Both the position numbers and the translations under genes were made by a program. A DNA stretch of 64,000 nucleotides from contig CAZKQB010000008.1 of the NCBI GenBank assembly GCA_964554795.1, forward strand, positions 1-64,000, given 5' to 3'. The stretch is from SFHK01 sp964554795. GTDB lineage: Bacteria > Bacillota > Clostridia > Christensenellales > Aristaeellaceae. Shown here piece by piece: positions 1 through 10,655 of the stretch. The notes under the pieces were generated by a model that was not told the origin of the DNA, made no database searches, and saw only the letters and a program-made list of their open reading frames with translations. How positions within the stretch are numbered: position 1 is the first letter of the stretch; every line of letters starts with the position of its first letter.

Positions 1-96
1 AAGGGAACGGCTCTCACGGGTTGGTGTACAAAATGTTTGACAAACCTACAGTTTCAAAAAAGTTTCCGTTTGCCGATATATTTTTCGTTTGTTTTG

Positions 97-136
97 CATT
101 TCCCGTCCTCATTCGTAAGAATGAGGACGGGAAATG
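97..136. repeat. 18-bp perfect inverted repeat downstream of the giant Ig-repeat gene
   Basis: Positions 97-114 and 119-136 are perfect reverse complements with a 4-nt loop (115-118). The hairpin lies just past the stop codon of the minus-strand gene ending at 141, where a terminator is expected. Read on the minus strand, it is not followed by a clear U-run, so it is either an unusual terminator or a 3'-end stabilising hairpin. Nothing else is visible in 1-140. Confidence 0.7.
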
Positions 137-140
137 TCCC

Positions 141-3100
141 TTACCCGCCAATCGTAATCCACATGGCTGGGCGATAGCCAACGTCCGAATGTCCTACATC
201 CGATCCGTCCGTCCAGATTGCGCCGCTTCCGCTCACATACATGGCGTTAACACATAGCCTTGCACTATCCGTGTACTTTCCGCTGTCTCGCAGCCACCAG
301 CACTTCGTGTTCTTTATCCGGCTGTCCTGACTGATCGCATACGCGGTCGGCACCGCCTTTCGATCCGCCTTGTCCGGTAAATATTTTCGAACCTCGTCGG
401 CGCTGAGGAAGAAAATCCGGTCGCTACCATTCCTGTCAATGCGGGTTCGTTCTGCTTCCGTGAATGAACCATTCAGGAACGTTTCATTGCACCACCAGCG
501 CGCATGGTACGTTTCATTTAAATACTCCTCCGTGCAGAACTCCGTCATTGAGCGATTCTTCGGAATCTTGCTTGGCGAACAGTAGAATCTGCGCCCGGTA
601 TTGTAAATCACATTCGAGCCGATTGATCCGATGTGCGAGCCATCCCAACCCGAATACTTGAACTTGATCCAGGAGGGATTAAAATACCCTCTCGCCGTTA
701 GGATCTTCTCGGTAAGCACCAGCGCCCTTCCATCCTCCACGGCCAGCACGCGCCATGCAATCTCTTCTCCCTGGAAGCTGCCCATGATCAGCTTTGCTGC
801 AACCGTTACCTTTCCGCCAAGAATCGAAACATCAAAGTCTTCCAGTGCAACTTCAATGGAATACTCTCCCGAAATCTCCGGCGTATAGGTCAACGTGCGC
901 TCCGCCGTTCCCCCGATCGTTTCCACAAGCAGGCTGTCGGCATAGATTTTATAGGTAAAGCGTTCATTCGACTGATACTCCTCCGCCAGACTCTTTATCG
1001 TCCATGTAATCGGAAGGCCGACGCAGCCGTTTTCCTTCGTATCGCAGGTAATCCGAACCGGCGAACGCTTCACCGTCAGCACACAGACATTGGAAACACC
1101 GTTTACCGTCTCCACACGAATTTCCGTTGTGCCAGCCTGCATACCGGTAACGCGCCCCTCGGACGAAACCACGGCAATCGTCTCATCTGCCGATGTGAAC
1201 TTCACCGGGCTCCACTCGCCGTCCGAGAAGATCGTCTTCAGCGTCGCCGTCATGTCTTCGTAGATTGACAACTCATCTGAGGACAAACGGATGCCCGTGG
1301 GTTCATTGTATACATGCACGCTACAGCTTGCAGTCTTTCCGTTGTAAGTAGTCGCCGTTACTGTCGCGGTACCGCGGCTCACGCCCGTCAGCACACCGCT
1401 TTGCACCGTAACGACCGCTTCATTGCTACTCGTCCAGCGGAGATTTGATGCAGCCTCTGTCCCAATCCACGCAAGCAGCCTGCACTCGTATCCGGCTGCA
1501 TTCGTCTTCACAACGTCAATCTCCTGCGCACTCAGACGCACGGAGGCTGGCGCATCAACAACCGTAAGCGCAACCGTCTTCGCCAGGCCATTATAGGCCT
1601 TGACTGTAATTGTAACGCTGCCCTTCTTGATTCCCTTCACCGTACCATCCGCGCTTACCGTCATATATGCCTTATTACTCGAGGCATACGTCAGCTCAAG
1701 CGGAAGCACACGATTCATACCGTCAAGCGCAACCGCGCACAGGTTGACGGACTCGCCCACACCAATGCGCGTCTGGGCATTATCAATGCGAATCTTCACA
1801 GGCGCCGGCGTCACCTTTACCGGATACGAAACTGCAAACGCTTCGCCTGTTTTCCGGTTCATCACCGTGGCCACAATTTCCGTTTCGCCTTCCCGCTTTG
1901 CAATTACCTCTCCCGAGGAGGAATTCACGTATGCCATATAAGGATTCCGCGAGCTGTAGGTAATCCGCCCGGTCTCCTCCTCGCGGATGGCTGCCTTTCT
2001 CGTATACCTCGAGCCCTCTCCGATCGCTACGCTTTCTACAGTATCAAACCAGATTCCAGACGGTTCGCTCTTGACGGTAACAGTGCACGACGCCTTCTTG
2101 TGGTTGAAGGCCTCCGCCGTAATCGTCACCGTGCCTACCCCGTAAACCGTAACGAGGCCGTCCTCTACCGTTGCAAGTGCTTCGTCACTGCTGCTCCAGG
2201 TTATACGTCCTGCCGTTCCATTCGGCAGTGCCGCTGCGAGCCTCAGCTTATCACATTCGGAAATGACGGCTTTCGTGCGGCTGATGCCCACACGGCTCGG
2301 AGCCGCCAACACCTTTACCGTCAGCTTCTCCGTGAAGCCATTGCTTGCCTTCACCGTAACTGTAGAAGAGCCAACCTTTTTGCCTGTCACCCTCAGTCCG
2401 GAAACCGTTACATACGAGGTCTTTGCGCTTTTCAGCGTAAATTCGGTTTCCACGCAATTGCCGCGCGCATCATATGCAACCGGATCGAGGGTCACGCTCT
2501 CTTTCACGCCAACGGATATGGTACTGCTTTCCAGTTCAATTCGTCTCGGCGCCGGAAGCACCAAAATCTCGCAGCTTGCCTTCAGCTCATCGCCCGTATT
2601 ATAGCGCTTCACCCTTGCAGTCAATATCGCGCTGCCAGATACGAGCCCGCTTACCACGCCGTTTTCATCCACCGACGCAATCTCATAGTCTGGATCGTCG
2701 TATGCAATTTCATATATAGGGGTTCCATAGCTGTCTTCTGGCTCCATTACCAGCTCCAGCTTCAGCGTCTTGCCTTCGTCCACGCTGTACACTGCTGCAT
2801 CGAAGGCGATGCTGTTCGGTGCCTCCGCCACCGTTACTGCGCACTTGGCTGTCTTGCCATTGTATGCTTTTGCGGTAATCGTCACAGTGCCTGAACCGAT
2901 GCCCGTAACAAGACCGGTTTCCGCATCAACGGCCGCCACCGCACTGTTGCTGCTGGCAAACGTCACCTTGCCTGCCTGACCGGAGAGCAGCTTCGCCTCA
3001 AGCTGCGCCGTCTCGCCAATCTGCAGCTTCATCTTCGTGCGATTCAGCGCCACCTTCACCGGCGCTGCACCCACGGTAACGGTAATCGTCTGCGACGCGC

Positions 3101-6100
3101 CGCCGGTCGCTGTAACGGTAATCTTTGCCGTTCCTCTAGCGATTCCCTTTACCTCGCCCTTTGCACTTACCTTCGCAATTCTCGTATTTGAGGATTTAAA
3201 CGAAAGCGTCGCCAGAAGCTCGGCATCCTCCTCGTCCAGCGCTTTCACATTGAGCTTTTCGGTTTCTCCAACGCCAATGGCACGCATGGCTTCAATTTCC
3301 AGCTTTTTCGGCGCTTCCTTTACAACCACGCGCGCCGCGCCCACCTCGGCTTCATTCTCCGCCGTGCGTACGCGAATAATCGTTTCTCCGATACCAACGC
3401 CAGTCACAAGCCCCGTTTTCTCATTAACAGCAGCAATCTCTGCGTTGTCAGAAGCAAATATAAGTGTTCCAAGCGCGTCTACGGGCACAAACGAATACGC
3501 CAGCGTAAACGTCGACCCCATCCCGAGGGCATACGTCTCCTCTTCAAACAAAACCTGTTCAATCAGCGGATGAACGACCACGCGGCATGCATCCTTCTTG
3601 CCGTTGTAGGTTGTCGCGAGAATCCTCGTTTCGCCGACAGATACCGCTGTAATCCAGCCCGTCTGCGCGTCCACCTTCGCGATTTCTTCATTTTCGCTTT
3701 CATAGCGCACGCCATCAAACACCTTTGGCGTCACCGTCGCTGTAATTTGCAGCCTCGCACCCACGGGAAGCTCCACGCCTGCCTTGACAGAAACCTTTGT
3801 TGGCGCTTTTACAACCGTGAGCCAGATGTCCTTTTTCACCTTTTCATTATCCAGGCTGATGCAGGTAATCTTTGCTCGACCCGTCTTCACTGCGCGGAGC
3901 GTCTGACCCTCCGTCACGGAAATACACTTCGAGGACGAGGACGTCAGTCGATAGGCAAAGCCCTCCTCCAGCTTTTCTCCGCGCGCATCATAGCCTACCG
4001 GGCTCAGCATGCTCTCGCTTCCCTGTCCCAGACTGGTAATCTGATTCTTCGGGAATTCAATTTTGCACACGGCGCGCTCGACGATGACCGAAACCGTTGC
4101 CTCCTCTGCCCGATCCCCGGCCGTATAGCTTGCCCGTAGCGTAGCGCTTCCGGCATACAGTCCCTTCACGGTGCCGTCCTCGCTTACGGTGGCAATCGCT
4201 TTTTCCGCCGGCGTACCGTCGGGATTGCGCATGTCCTCAAGGGTATATTTTACTTCATAAGCATATTCGTTCGAAGGCGTCACGACCAGCTCCGGCTTTT
4301 GCTGCCGCTGTTCGCCGACCGTTATGCAATCCTGCGCAAACGCAATCGACTGCAGAGCCTCATATACCGTAAGAATGCATTCACAGCTCTTCCCGTTGTA
4401 TGCGCTCGCCCTCACCGTAACCGTGCCCTCGCGCAAAGCCGTCAAGCGGCCTTCCTCGTCGATTTGCGCAATCCCAGTAGGCGCACACTCAAAGCTGTAG
4501 TCGCTGCATCCGCCACCGGCTCCGTCCTTCACCGCAAGACTTATGGATTCGCCAACTGCAAGTGCTTTTTTCTGCTTTTTCGCGTCAAACTGCAGCTTTG
4601 TCGGCGCTTTTTTGGCGTTGATCGTCAGTGTTGCCTTCGCTCCGTTTTTCGCCTGAATGGTGATGGTTGCCTTGCCGACGCCCGTACCCTTTACATAGAT
4701 TCCACTTTCGTCCTCCTGTACGGCCACGACGGTCTTTTTGCTTGTTTTCACCGTAAACGTCGTGCTTCCGGTGATATCCTCTCCGTAACCGTCGTATGCG
4801 TGTACATCCAGATAAACCGCTTCGCCCTTTCCAATCTGCGTAATCGCATTGCCAATCAAAACCTTCACCGGCGCAGTTCGCACGACGATACGGCTTTCGG
4901 CAACAACATCCCGATTCTCCTCATAATTTCGAGTCGTGGCTCGGATCACGGCTTCGCCTGCACGCAATGCCCTCACAACGCCGCGCTCATCCACCGCAGC
5001 AATATCGCTTCCAATGATTTCGAAGGCGACACTTCCATAGCTGCCCGCAGGCAGGAATTCTCCCTTTACCTGCACGGTCTGTCCTTCCAGCAGCTCGTAA
5101 ACCGCTTTGTCAAACACAAGCTCCGTGGGTGCAGCCAGCACAGTCACCTTGCACTTCGCCGTTTTCCCATTGTATGTGCGCACAGTAATCGTAGCCGTTC
5201 CCTTGCCTATAGCCGTCACAAGACCATTGGACACAGAAGCGACCTTCGCGTTGCTCGTGCTCCAGCTGACCGAGCCAACACCCTTTGTGAGCGACGCCTC
5301 CAGCTGCATTGCTTCGCCGGCGCTCAGCTTTGCGCTGCTCTTATTCAATTTCACCGCCGTCGGCGCAGTCACAACCTCAACGTCAATTTCCTTCGTCGCG
5401 CCGTTCTCCGTCAGAACTGCAACCTTCGTTCTTCCGGTTTTCGTGCCCTTCACCTGCATGCCGGATACGGCGGCAATTTGGGAGTTGCCGGTTGTAAGGC
5501 GGAGCTTCGCATCCTCGCGCTTCGCGCCCGTGCGGTCAAACACATCGCAATCCAGTGTCACAACCTCTTTAAGGCCAATGCGAAGCACATCGTCCTTCAC
5601 TCGGTCACTCTGAATTTCCACCTTTGCGAACCCGGGCGTTACGAAAACCTGCGCTTTGGCCTCAAGTACCGCCCCCGTTCTGTAATCGACGACCTTTGCG
5701 ATTATCGTTGTGTTGCCCTCTCGTTTTCCACTCAGCTCACCCGTGCTGCTCACGCTTGCAACCGTCTCGTCCCCAATCTCATAGCAGACGTCGCAGCTTA
5801 CGCCTGCCGGAAGCACCGCAACCGACGTCCGAACAGTCGCACCCTCAGATACAGAATAGCCTTCCTCTGCGAACACAAGCCCTGTCGGCGCCTCCGTCAC
5901 GCGCAGCTTGCAGGTAGCCTTTTTCTTTCCATCATAGGAGGTTGCAGTGATCGTCACCGTTCCAGCCTTTGTCGTGCGCAGAAGAACGCTCGTCGTATTC
6001 GCGTTCACAGCCTCCGTCTTCTCGATCGACGCAAGGCTCGCATCGCCTGTTTTCCATGTAACCGTGCCAGCGGATCCCGGAAGCGTCGCCTGCAATTCCA

Positions 6101-9100
6101 CAGTCTCGCCTGCGGAAACCGTCAGGCTCGTCTTGCTCAGCTTCACACTCGTCGGCGCCTTCACGACGGTAACCTTGATCTTTTTCGATACGTCCGCCAC
6201 GCGAAGCGTAATCGTCGCCGTTCCAGTCTTTACGCCTTTGATCTGATGACCATTGACGGACACAATTTTACTGCTACTCGTAGAAAGCGCAATCTCGACG
6301 TCCGGGTTTTCTTCCCCATTCACATCGTAGGCAATCAGAGAAAGCGTGTACACCTCGCCAAGCCCAAGCTTCATTTCATCCGCCGCACTTAGCCGCACGT
6401 TTTCCGAAATTCGAATTTCCTCAAGCTCCGGCCTCAGCTGCACATAAGCCTTTGCCGTCAGGAACTGACCACCAGCCGTCTGAACCGTTGCATCAATCTG
6501 AATACTGCCCTCGCCCAGTGCGCAAATTTCGCCTGTGCGCTCGTTAATCGTCGCGATGCCCTCCGCGCTTTCATCCACAATCGCATACCGCGCAAAGCCG
6601 GTGGCATTCTCCGGCTCGAATACAAGCTTCGGTGAAAGCGTCATTCCCTTTGACAGCACATAGCTGCTCTTTTCAAAGGAAATCCTTTCCGCTTCGGGCG
6701 TAACCTTTACTGTGCAGACCGCCGTACGCCCGTTATATGTCTTCGCGGTCACCTTCACCGTGCCTTCCTTGACCGCACGAACCGTCGCAGTGCCGTTTTC
6801 CTCTCCCTCTTCCACCACTGCGATGCTCTCATCGGCACTCGTCCAGTGAATGGCTCCAGCCGTACCGGACGGCAACTCCGCCGTAAGCGTACAGGTTTCC
6901 CCCACAGGAAGGCTTTCGGTTTTCTTTTCAAGCGTTACCTTCGCAGGCGCCTTGCGCACGGTGTACGTAATCTGCTTTTCGTATCCGCTTTCCGTCGTCA
7001 GCGTAATCACGGCAGAGCCGACCTTAACGCCCTTAATGCGGGTACCCTCCACGTCCACATACGCCCGATTGGACGATTTTACGGTGATTCCCGCCGTTTC
7101 AAGCACCTGTCCCCTTCCCGTTTTCACTACGGGTTTCAGGCTGATGATTTCGCCTACGCCAATCTCGGTGCGCTCCGTCGCAAGCTCAATCTGCGATGCA
7201 GCCTCAAGCACCTCAATTTCACACGTTGCAGACAAGCCTTCCTTTGTATACGCCGTAACGACCGTTTTTCCCGCCTTTACCGCATACACTTCAAAGGTAT
7301 TCTCCCCCTTGTCGGTAAGAACCACCTCATCCTGATCAGCAGGCAGCGAATAGCTCACATGCGCATAGACATCCTTCCCGCCAAAGGATGCCTTCAGTTC
7401 GATTTTCTGACCCTCATTCAGCGTCAGGCTGGTGTAGTTGAGCAAAAGCGTGTCCGGCTGCCCCAGCACGGAGACCGTGCAATAGTCCTCAATCCTCGTG
7501 TCCAAAACCGCATTGGTAATAACCGCACGAATCACCGCCGTGCCCGCCGCATGCGTTTTTACGATGCCGCCGTTCACGGTTGCAACCGCCTCGTTGCTGC
7601 TGTACCAGCCGTCCTCGTCCACCTCGCCCAGACTTCCGGCGTTTACTTCGTACGTAAGCTGAATTTCCTCGTTCACACCGACCATAAGACTTTCCTGCGT
7701 AAACGTCAACGTCGTCGGCGCAGGCTTCACCGTGACCTCCACCGTTTCCGTAACGCCGCCCACTATGGCCCATACATCACATTTACCAACTGTGATTCCC
7801 TGAACCCACGTTTCCGTTCCGGACGCAGTTTCATCCGTAAGCGCAAGCACCTTCTCATTTGTGCTTTCGAATTTCACTGCAACCGCTTCGCTGATGTCCT
7901 CCCCATCTTCATCCAAAACAAGCGCAGACAGGCGCAGCCTTTCTCCTACGCCAAGCTCATTGTCGTTTCGCTTAACCTTCTTCTCCAATGTCAGAACGAT
8001 TTTCGCTGCTCTTTTCTCGCTCTCTGAGGTCTGTCCATCCGCCTCACCCTCCGTTCCTGCTTCGGAAGGTGTTGCCTCTACAGGTGTAGCAGTTTCCGCA
8101 AACTTTTTCGCCTCCGCAGACGTCGCGGTCTCCGCAGAGCTCTCCGCCTCTGCAGGCGTAGCGCTCTCCAATGACTTCTCCGCCTCTGCGGGCGTAGCGC
8201 TCTCCAATGNNNNNNNNNNNNNNNNNNNNNNNNNNNNNNNNNNNNNNNNNNNNNNNNNNNNNNNNNNNNNNNNNNNNNNNNNNNNNNNNNNNNNNNNNNN
8301 NNNNNNNNNGGCGTAGCGCTCTCCAATGACTTCTCCGCCTCTGCGGGCGTAGCGCTCTCCAATGGCTTCTCCGCCTCTGCGGGCGTAGCAGTCTCCGCAG
8401 ACTTCGTCGCCTCTGCGGGTGTCACAGTCTTCGTATTTGCTTCGTAAACCGTCAGCGTCAGGATGGCTACATCGTACCTCCCGTTTGCATTCACATATGT
8501 ATGCGCCGCGCTTACACCCGACATACCGCTTTGGAAAGAAGCAATCGCCTCATCGCTCATCGGCTTCGCTGCCTTCGTTGAAACGTACGCCGTTTCCACA
8601 CCATTTTCCGTTGCAAATGCAATTTCGATGCGCTCATTCACCCGGCGAATCGCGTACACGACACCCTTTGCCAGCTCTCCGTACGCGTTACTCGCACTGG
8701 CACTCGCATAAACCCGCGTGCTTCCCGTCAGCCTGACATAGCCCTCCTGAAAGCTCGGATTTTCACTGACTGTCTTTTCATAATCGATTTCCTGCGCATT
8801 CTCTTCTTTTGCAGGCTCATCCTCTCCATTGATTTTCGGCACAGCTTCGCCCGCCGTTGCCGTTTCGGATTCATCCGGCATGGTAAGAATCTCAGACGCC
8901 TCTGGATCGGTCGCTGGCACAGGCGTTGCAGACGCTGCCGACTCGGGCGAAACGGAAGTATCCGGCTCGTTTGGCGATACAGGCGTCGCAGATGCTTCCG
9001 GCTCTTCCGCCAGTTCGGGTACTGCCGACGGGCTAGGCGACTGCGCGCCCTCGCCCATCTCCCCTTCCGTTTCCAAGGACACGATGGGCTCGATCTCCGT

Positions 9101-9184
9101 CTTCATTTCTTCTTCGCCAAAAACCGGAATGCTGGTTACTACCAGCATGAAAACCATCATCCACGCAAAAAAACGCTTCTTCAT
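141..9184 (-). CDS. Giant secreted protein with 27 Ig-like (BIG2-type) domains and a C-terminal DUF6273 module, interrupted by an assembly gap
   Basis: The start at 9184 is set by GGAGG five bases upstream and by a signal peptide (MKKRFFAWMM..., cleavage near residue 23). The order is signal peptide, a Pro/Glu/Ser/Ala-rich linker, an SH3-like stretch (residues about 165-225), 12-residue tandem repeats (consensus SATPAEAEKSLE), bacterial Ig-like domains, one further Ig-like domain (CDTKENGC.GLPITW), and a C-terminal DUF6273 region ending GYRPAMWITIGG. By eye the Ig domains fall into nine C-A-B triplets; A-type units typically end with a YNGK-x-x-x-C motif. No LPXTG or transmembrane anchor is visible, so it is probably secreted or held non-covalently. 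The 100-N gap breaks the frame on paper, but a real gap of 17+36n bases would both continue the repeat and restore the frame. A role in adhesion or surface display is inferred. Confidence 0.85.
8070..8426 (-). repeat. 36-bp coding minisatellite (12-residue repeats) spanning the N gap
   Basis: Near-identical 36-bp units encode S-A-T-P-A-E-A-E-K-S-L-E and lie on both sides of the gap. The copies nearest the gap are identical, and the outer copies diverge (for example ETATSAEAKKFA). Identical tandem copies explain why the assembly broke here. The true copy number is unknown. Confidence 0.9.
8210..8309. other. Assembly gap of exactly 100 N
   Basis: Exactly 100 N, which looks like a scaffold placeholder rather than a measured length. 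The left flank stops 19 bases into a 36-bp repeat unit and the right flank begins at a unit start, so the missing sequence should be 17 bases plus a multiple of 36. Confidence 0.95.
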
Positions 9185-9234
9185 AGTTGCCTCCATCCGT
9201 TCACCTGTTCGTAAACACATTCCGTTATTTTTTA

Positions 9235-10563
9235 TCAGCCGCCAATGGTAATCCACATCGCAGGGCGGTAGCCAAGATTATGATGGCCCACATCCGAACC
9301 ATAGGTGCTGATCGTGCCATTTTGCAAAACGTAAATCGCATTGCACAGGAACTGACCGGGCGTTCGCAGCCACCATAGACAGTAGCTGCCCTTCAGCGGA
9401 TGAACCGCCTCGCGATCAGCCATTTTCGTGCGAAGCGCCTTGCGCGATTCGTTTGTCGGCAGATACTCCTGCACCTCGTCAAGGCTCAGGAAAAACACGT
9501 AGTCGTCCGTATCCGCTCCTCCGTCGATCCCAGAATCCGGATTATCGGCATTGATATTGTGTGTAAGCAGGATACGGCTACGTTCCTCATCCGTAAATAC
9601 GGTTTCATAGAATACCTGATTGCACCAGTAACGCGCATGCACATAGAAGAGATCGTCATCCGTGCCCGTCTCCGTTCCTTTTCGGTTCAATGGAATTTTA
9701 CTGGGATCCACTGTAAACTTCTTCCAGTTTCCGCCGCTTCCCAGATTGTTCGTAGCGCGCGTTGTTCCAATGAGGGATTTCTCCCAGCTGCAATTCTTAT
9801 ATTGGATCCACGCCGGATTAAAATAGGATTCGGAACGGATCACACGGTCGGTAAGCAAAAGCGCCTTCCCGTCCTTTGCAGTGAGTACACGCCATTCGAG
9901 CGCGTCCTCCGTTTTCTCGTCGCCGTCCTGCTCATAAATGCCCATCAGAAGCTTCTCCCGCACTGGGACGGCATTTGCCTGACCAAGCGTCGTCGTAGTC
10001 CGTTCATTCTGAATGGTAATCTTCGCGCGATACGCACCGGCCTCCGACGGCGTATAGGAAAACTCTGTATCGGTCGTGTTTTCAAAGGAATCCTTTAGAT
10101 CGTCGCCGTCGTAAATGCGGCAGGTGTAGCGGCTAACTTCATCCATCGCGCTGTCCACGCTCCACGTGATCGGCAGTCCTGCGCAGCCGTTTTTCTCCGT
10201 ATCGCAGAGAATGGTGAATGCATCAAAATACTTCACAGTCAGACCGTGCGCCCGCGCATACGTATCCATCCCGCTGTTTATATAACAATAAACTATCAGA
10301 CTCTCGCAGCCTTCAAACGCAGTGTCGTGCACCGTCACCTCGCGCGAATAACAGAAGAGCTTCTCAAGCGCCGTGCAATCGGCAAACGCCTGCGCATCAA
10401 TGCTGCGTACCGTATCCGGCAGCCGTACCTCCGTTATCGCCGTATTCCCATAAAAGGCTCGCGACCGCACGCTTTCCAGTGTCTGCGCGTTTGCAGCGCC
10501 GACGCACAGTAACACAAATAGCGTCGTCAGCGCGACGCGAATGAAAAAGCTTCTGAGTTTCAT
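9235..10563 (-). CDS. Secreted leucine-rich-repeat (BspA-type) protein with C-terminal DUF6273
   Basis: The start at 10563 (MKLRSFF...) gives a classical signal peptide with an ANA cleavage site near residue 27; GGAGG lies 11 bases upstream. The mature N-terminus has a short BspA/LRR_5-type stretch (AFYGNTAITEVRLPDTV, AFADCTALEKL, AFEGCESLIVY). An Ig-like domain follows (CDTEKNGCAGLPITW), then a DUF6273 domain ending LGYRPAMWITIGG. The last two modules match the C-terminus of the giant protein just downstream, so the two genes are paralogues with swapped N-terminal halves. A surface or secreted role is inferred; no enzymatic motif is seen. The gene lies upstream of the giant gene in the same direction (51 bp apart), so the two may be co-transcribed. 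Confidence 0.8.
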   Translation of the reverse strand: MKLRSFFIRVALTTLFVLLCVGAANAQTLESVRSRAFYGNTAITEVRLPDTVRSIDAQAFADCTALEKLFCYSREVTVHDTAFEGCESLIVYCYINSGMDTYARAHGLTVKYFDAFTILCDTEKNGCAGLPITWSVDSAMDEVSRYTCRIYDGDDLKDSFENTTDTEFSYTPSEAGAYRAKITIQNERTTTTLGQANAVPVREKLLMGIYEQDGDEKTEDALEWRVLTAKDGKALLLTDRVIRSESYFNPAWIQYKNCSWEKSLIGTTRATNNLGSGGNWKKFTVDPSKIPLNRKGTETGTDDDLFYVHARYWCNQVFYETVFTDEERSRILLTHNINADNPDSGIDGGADTDDYVFFLSLDEVQEYLPTNESRKALRTKMADREAVHPLKGSYCLWWLRTPGQFLCNAIYVLQNGTISTYGSDVGHHNLGYRPAMWITIGG

Positions 10564-10655
10564 CGATTCATCTTCCTCCGAAAGCATCTTTCCGACAATT
10601 CGGGTTATTCATTAGACGAACAAATGGCTGGAAAAGTTCGGTTTCAGCCGGTTAA

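Noticed and set aside
4299..6392. Long plus-strand reading frame (697 codons) opposite the Ig-repeat gene, and similar antisense frames
   Set aside because: It is a shadow of the repetitive minus-strand gene: low-complexity Arg/His/Ser-rich, with no ribosome site or family pattern.
8070..8426. CRISPR array (36-bp period)
   Set aside because: The units are contiguous, have no spacers and encode an in-frame 12-residue repeat of the flanking protein.
8078..9184. Separate short gene ending in a frameshifted tail after the N gap
   Set aside because: The tail is the repeat read in the wrong frame because 100 N is not the true gap length. A length of 17+36n restores one gene.
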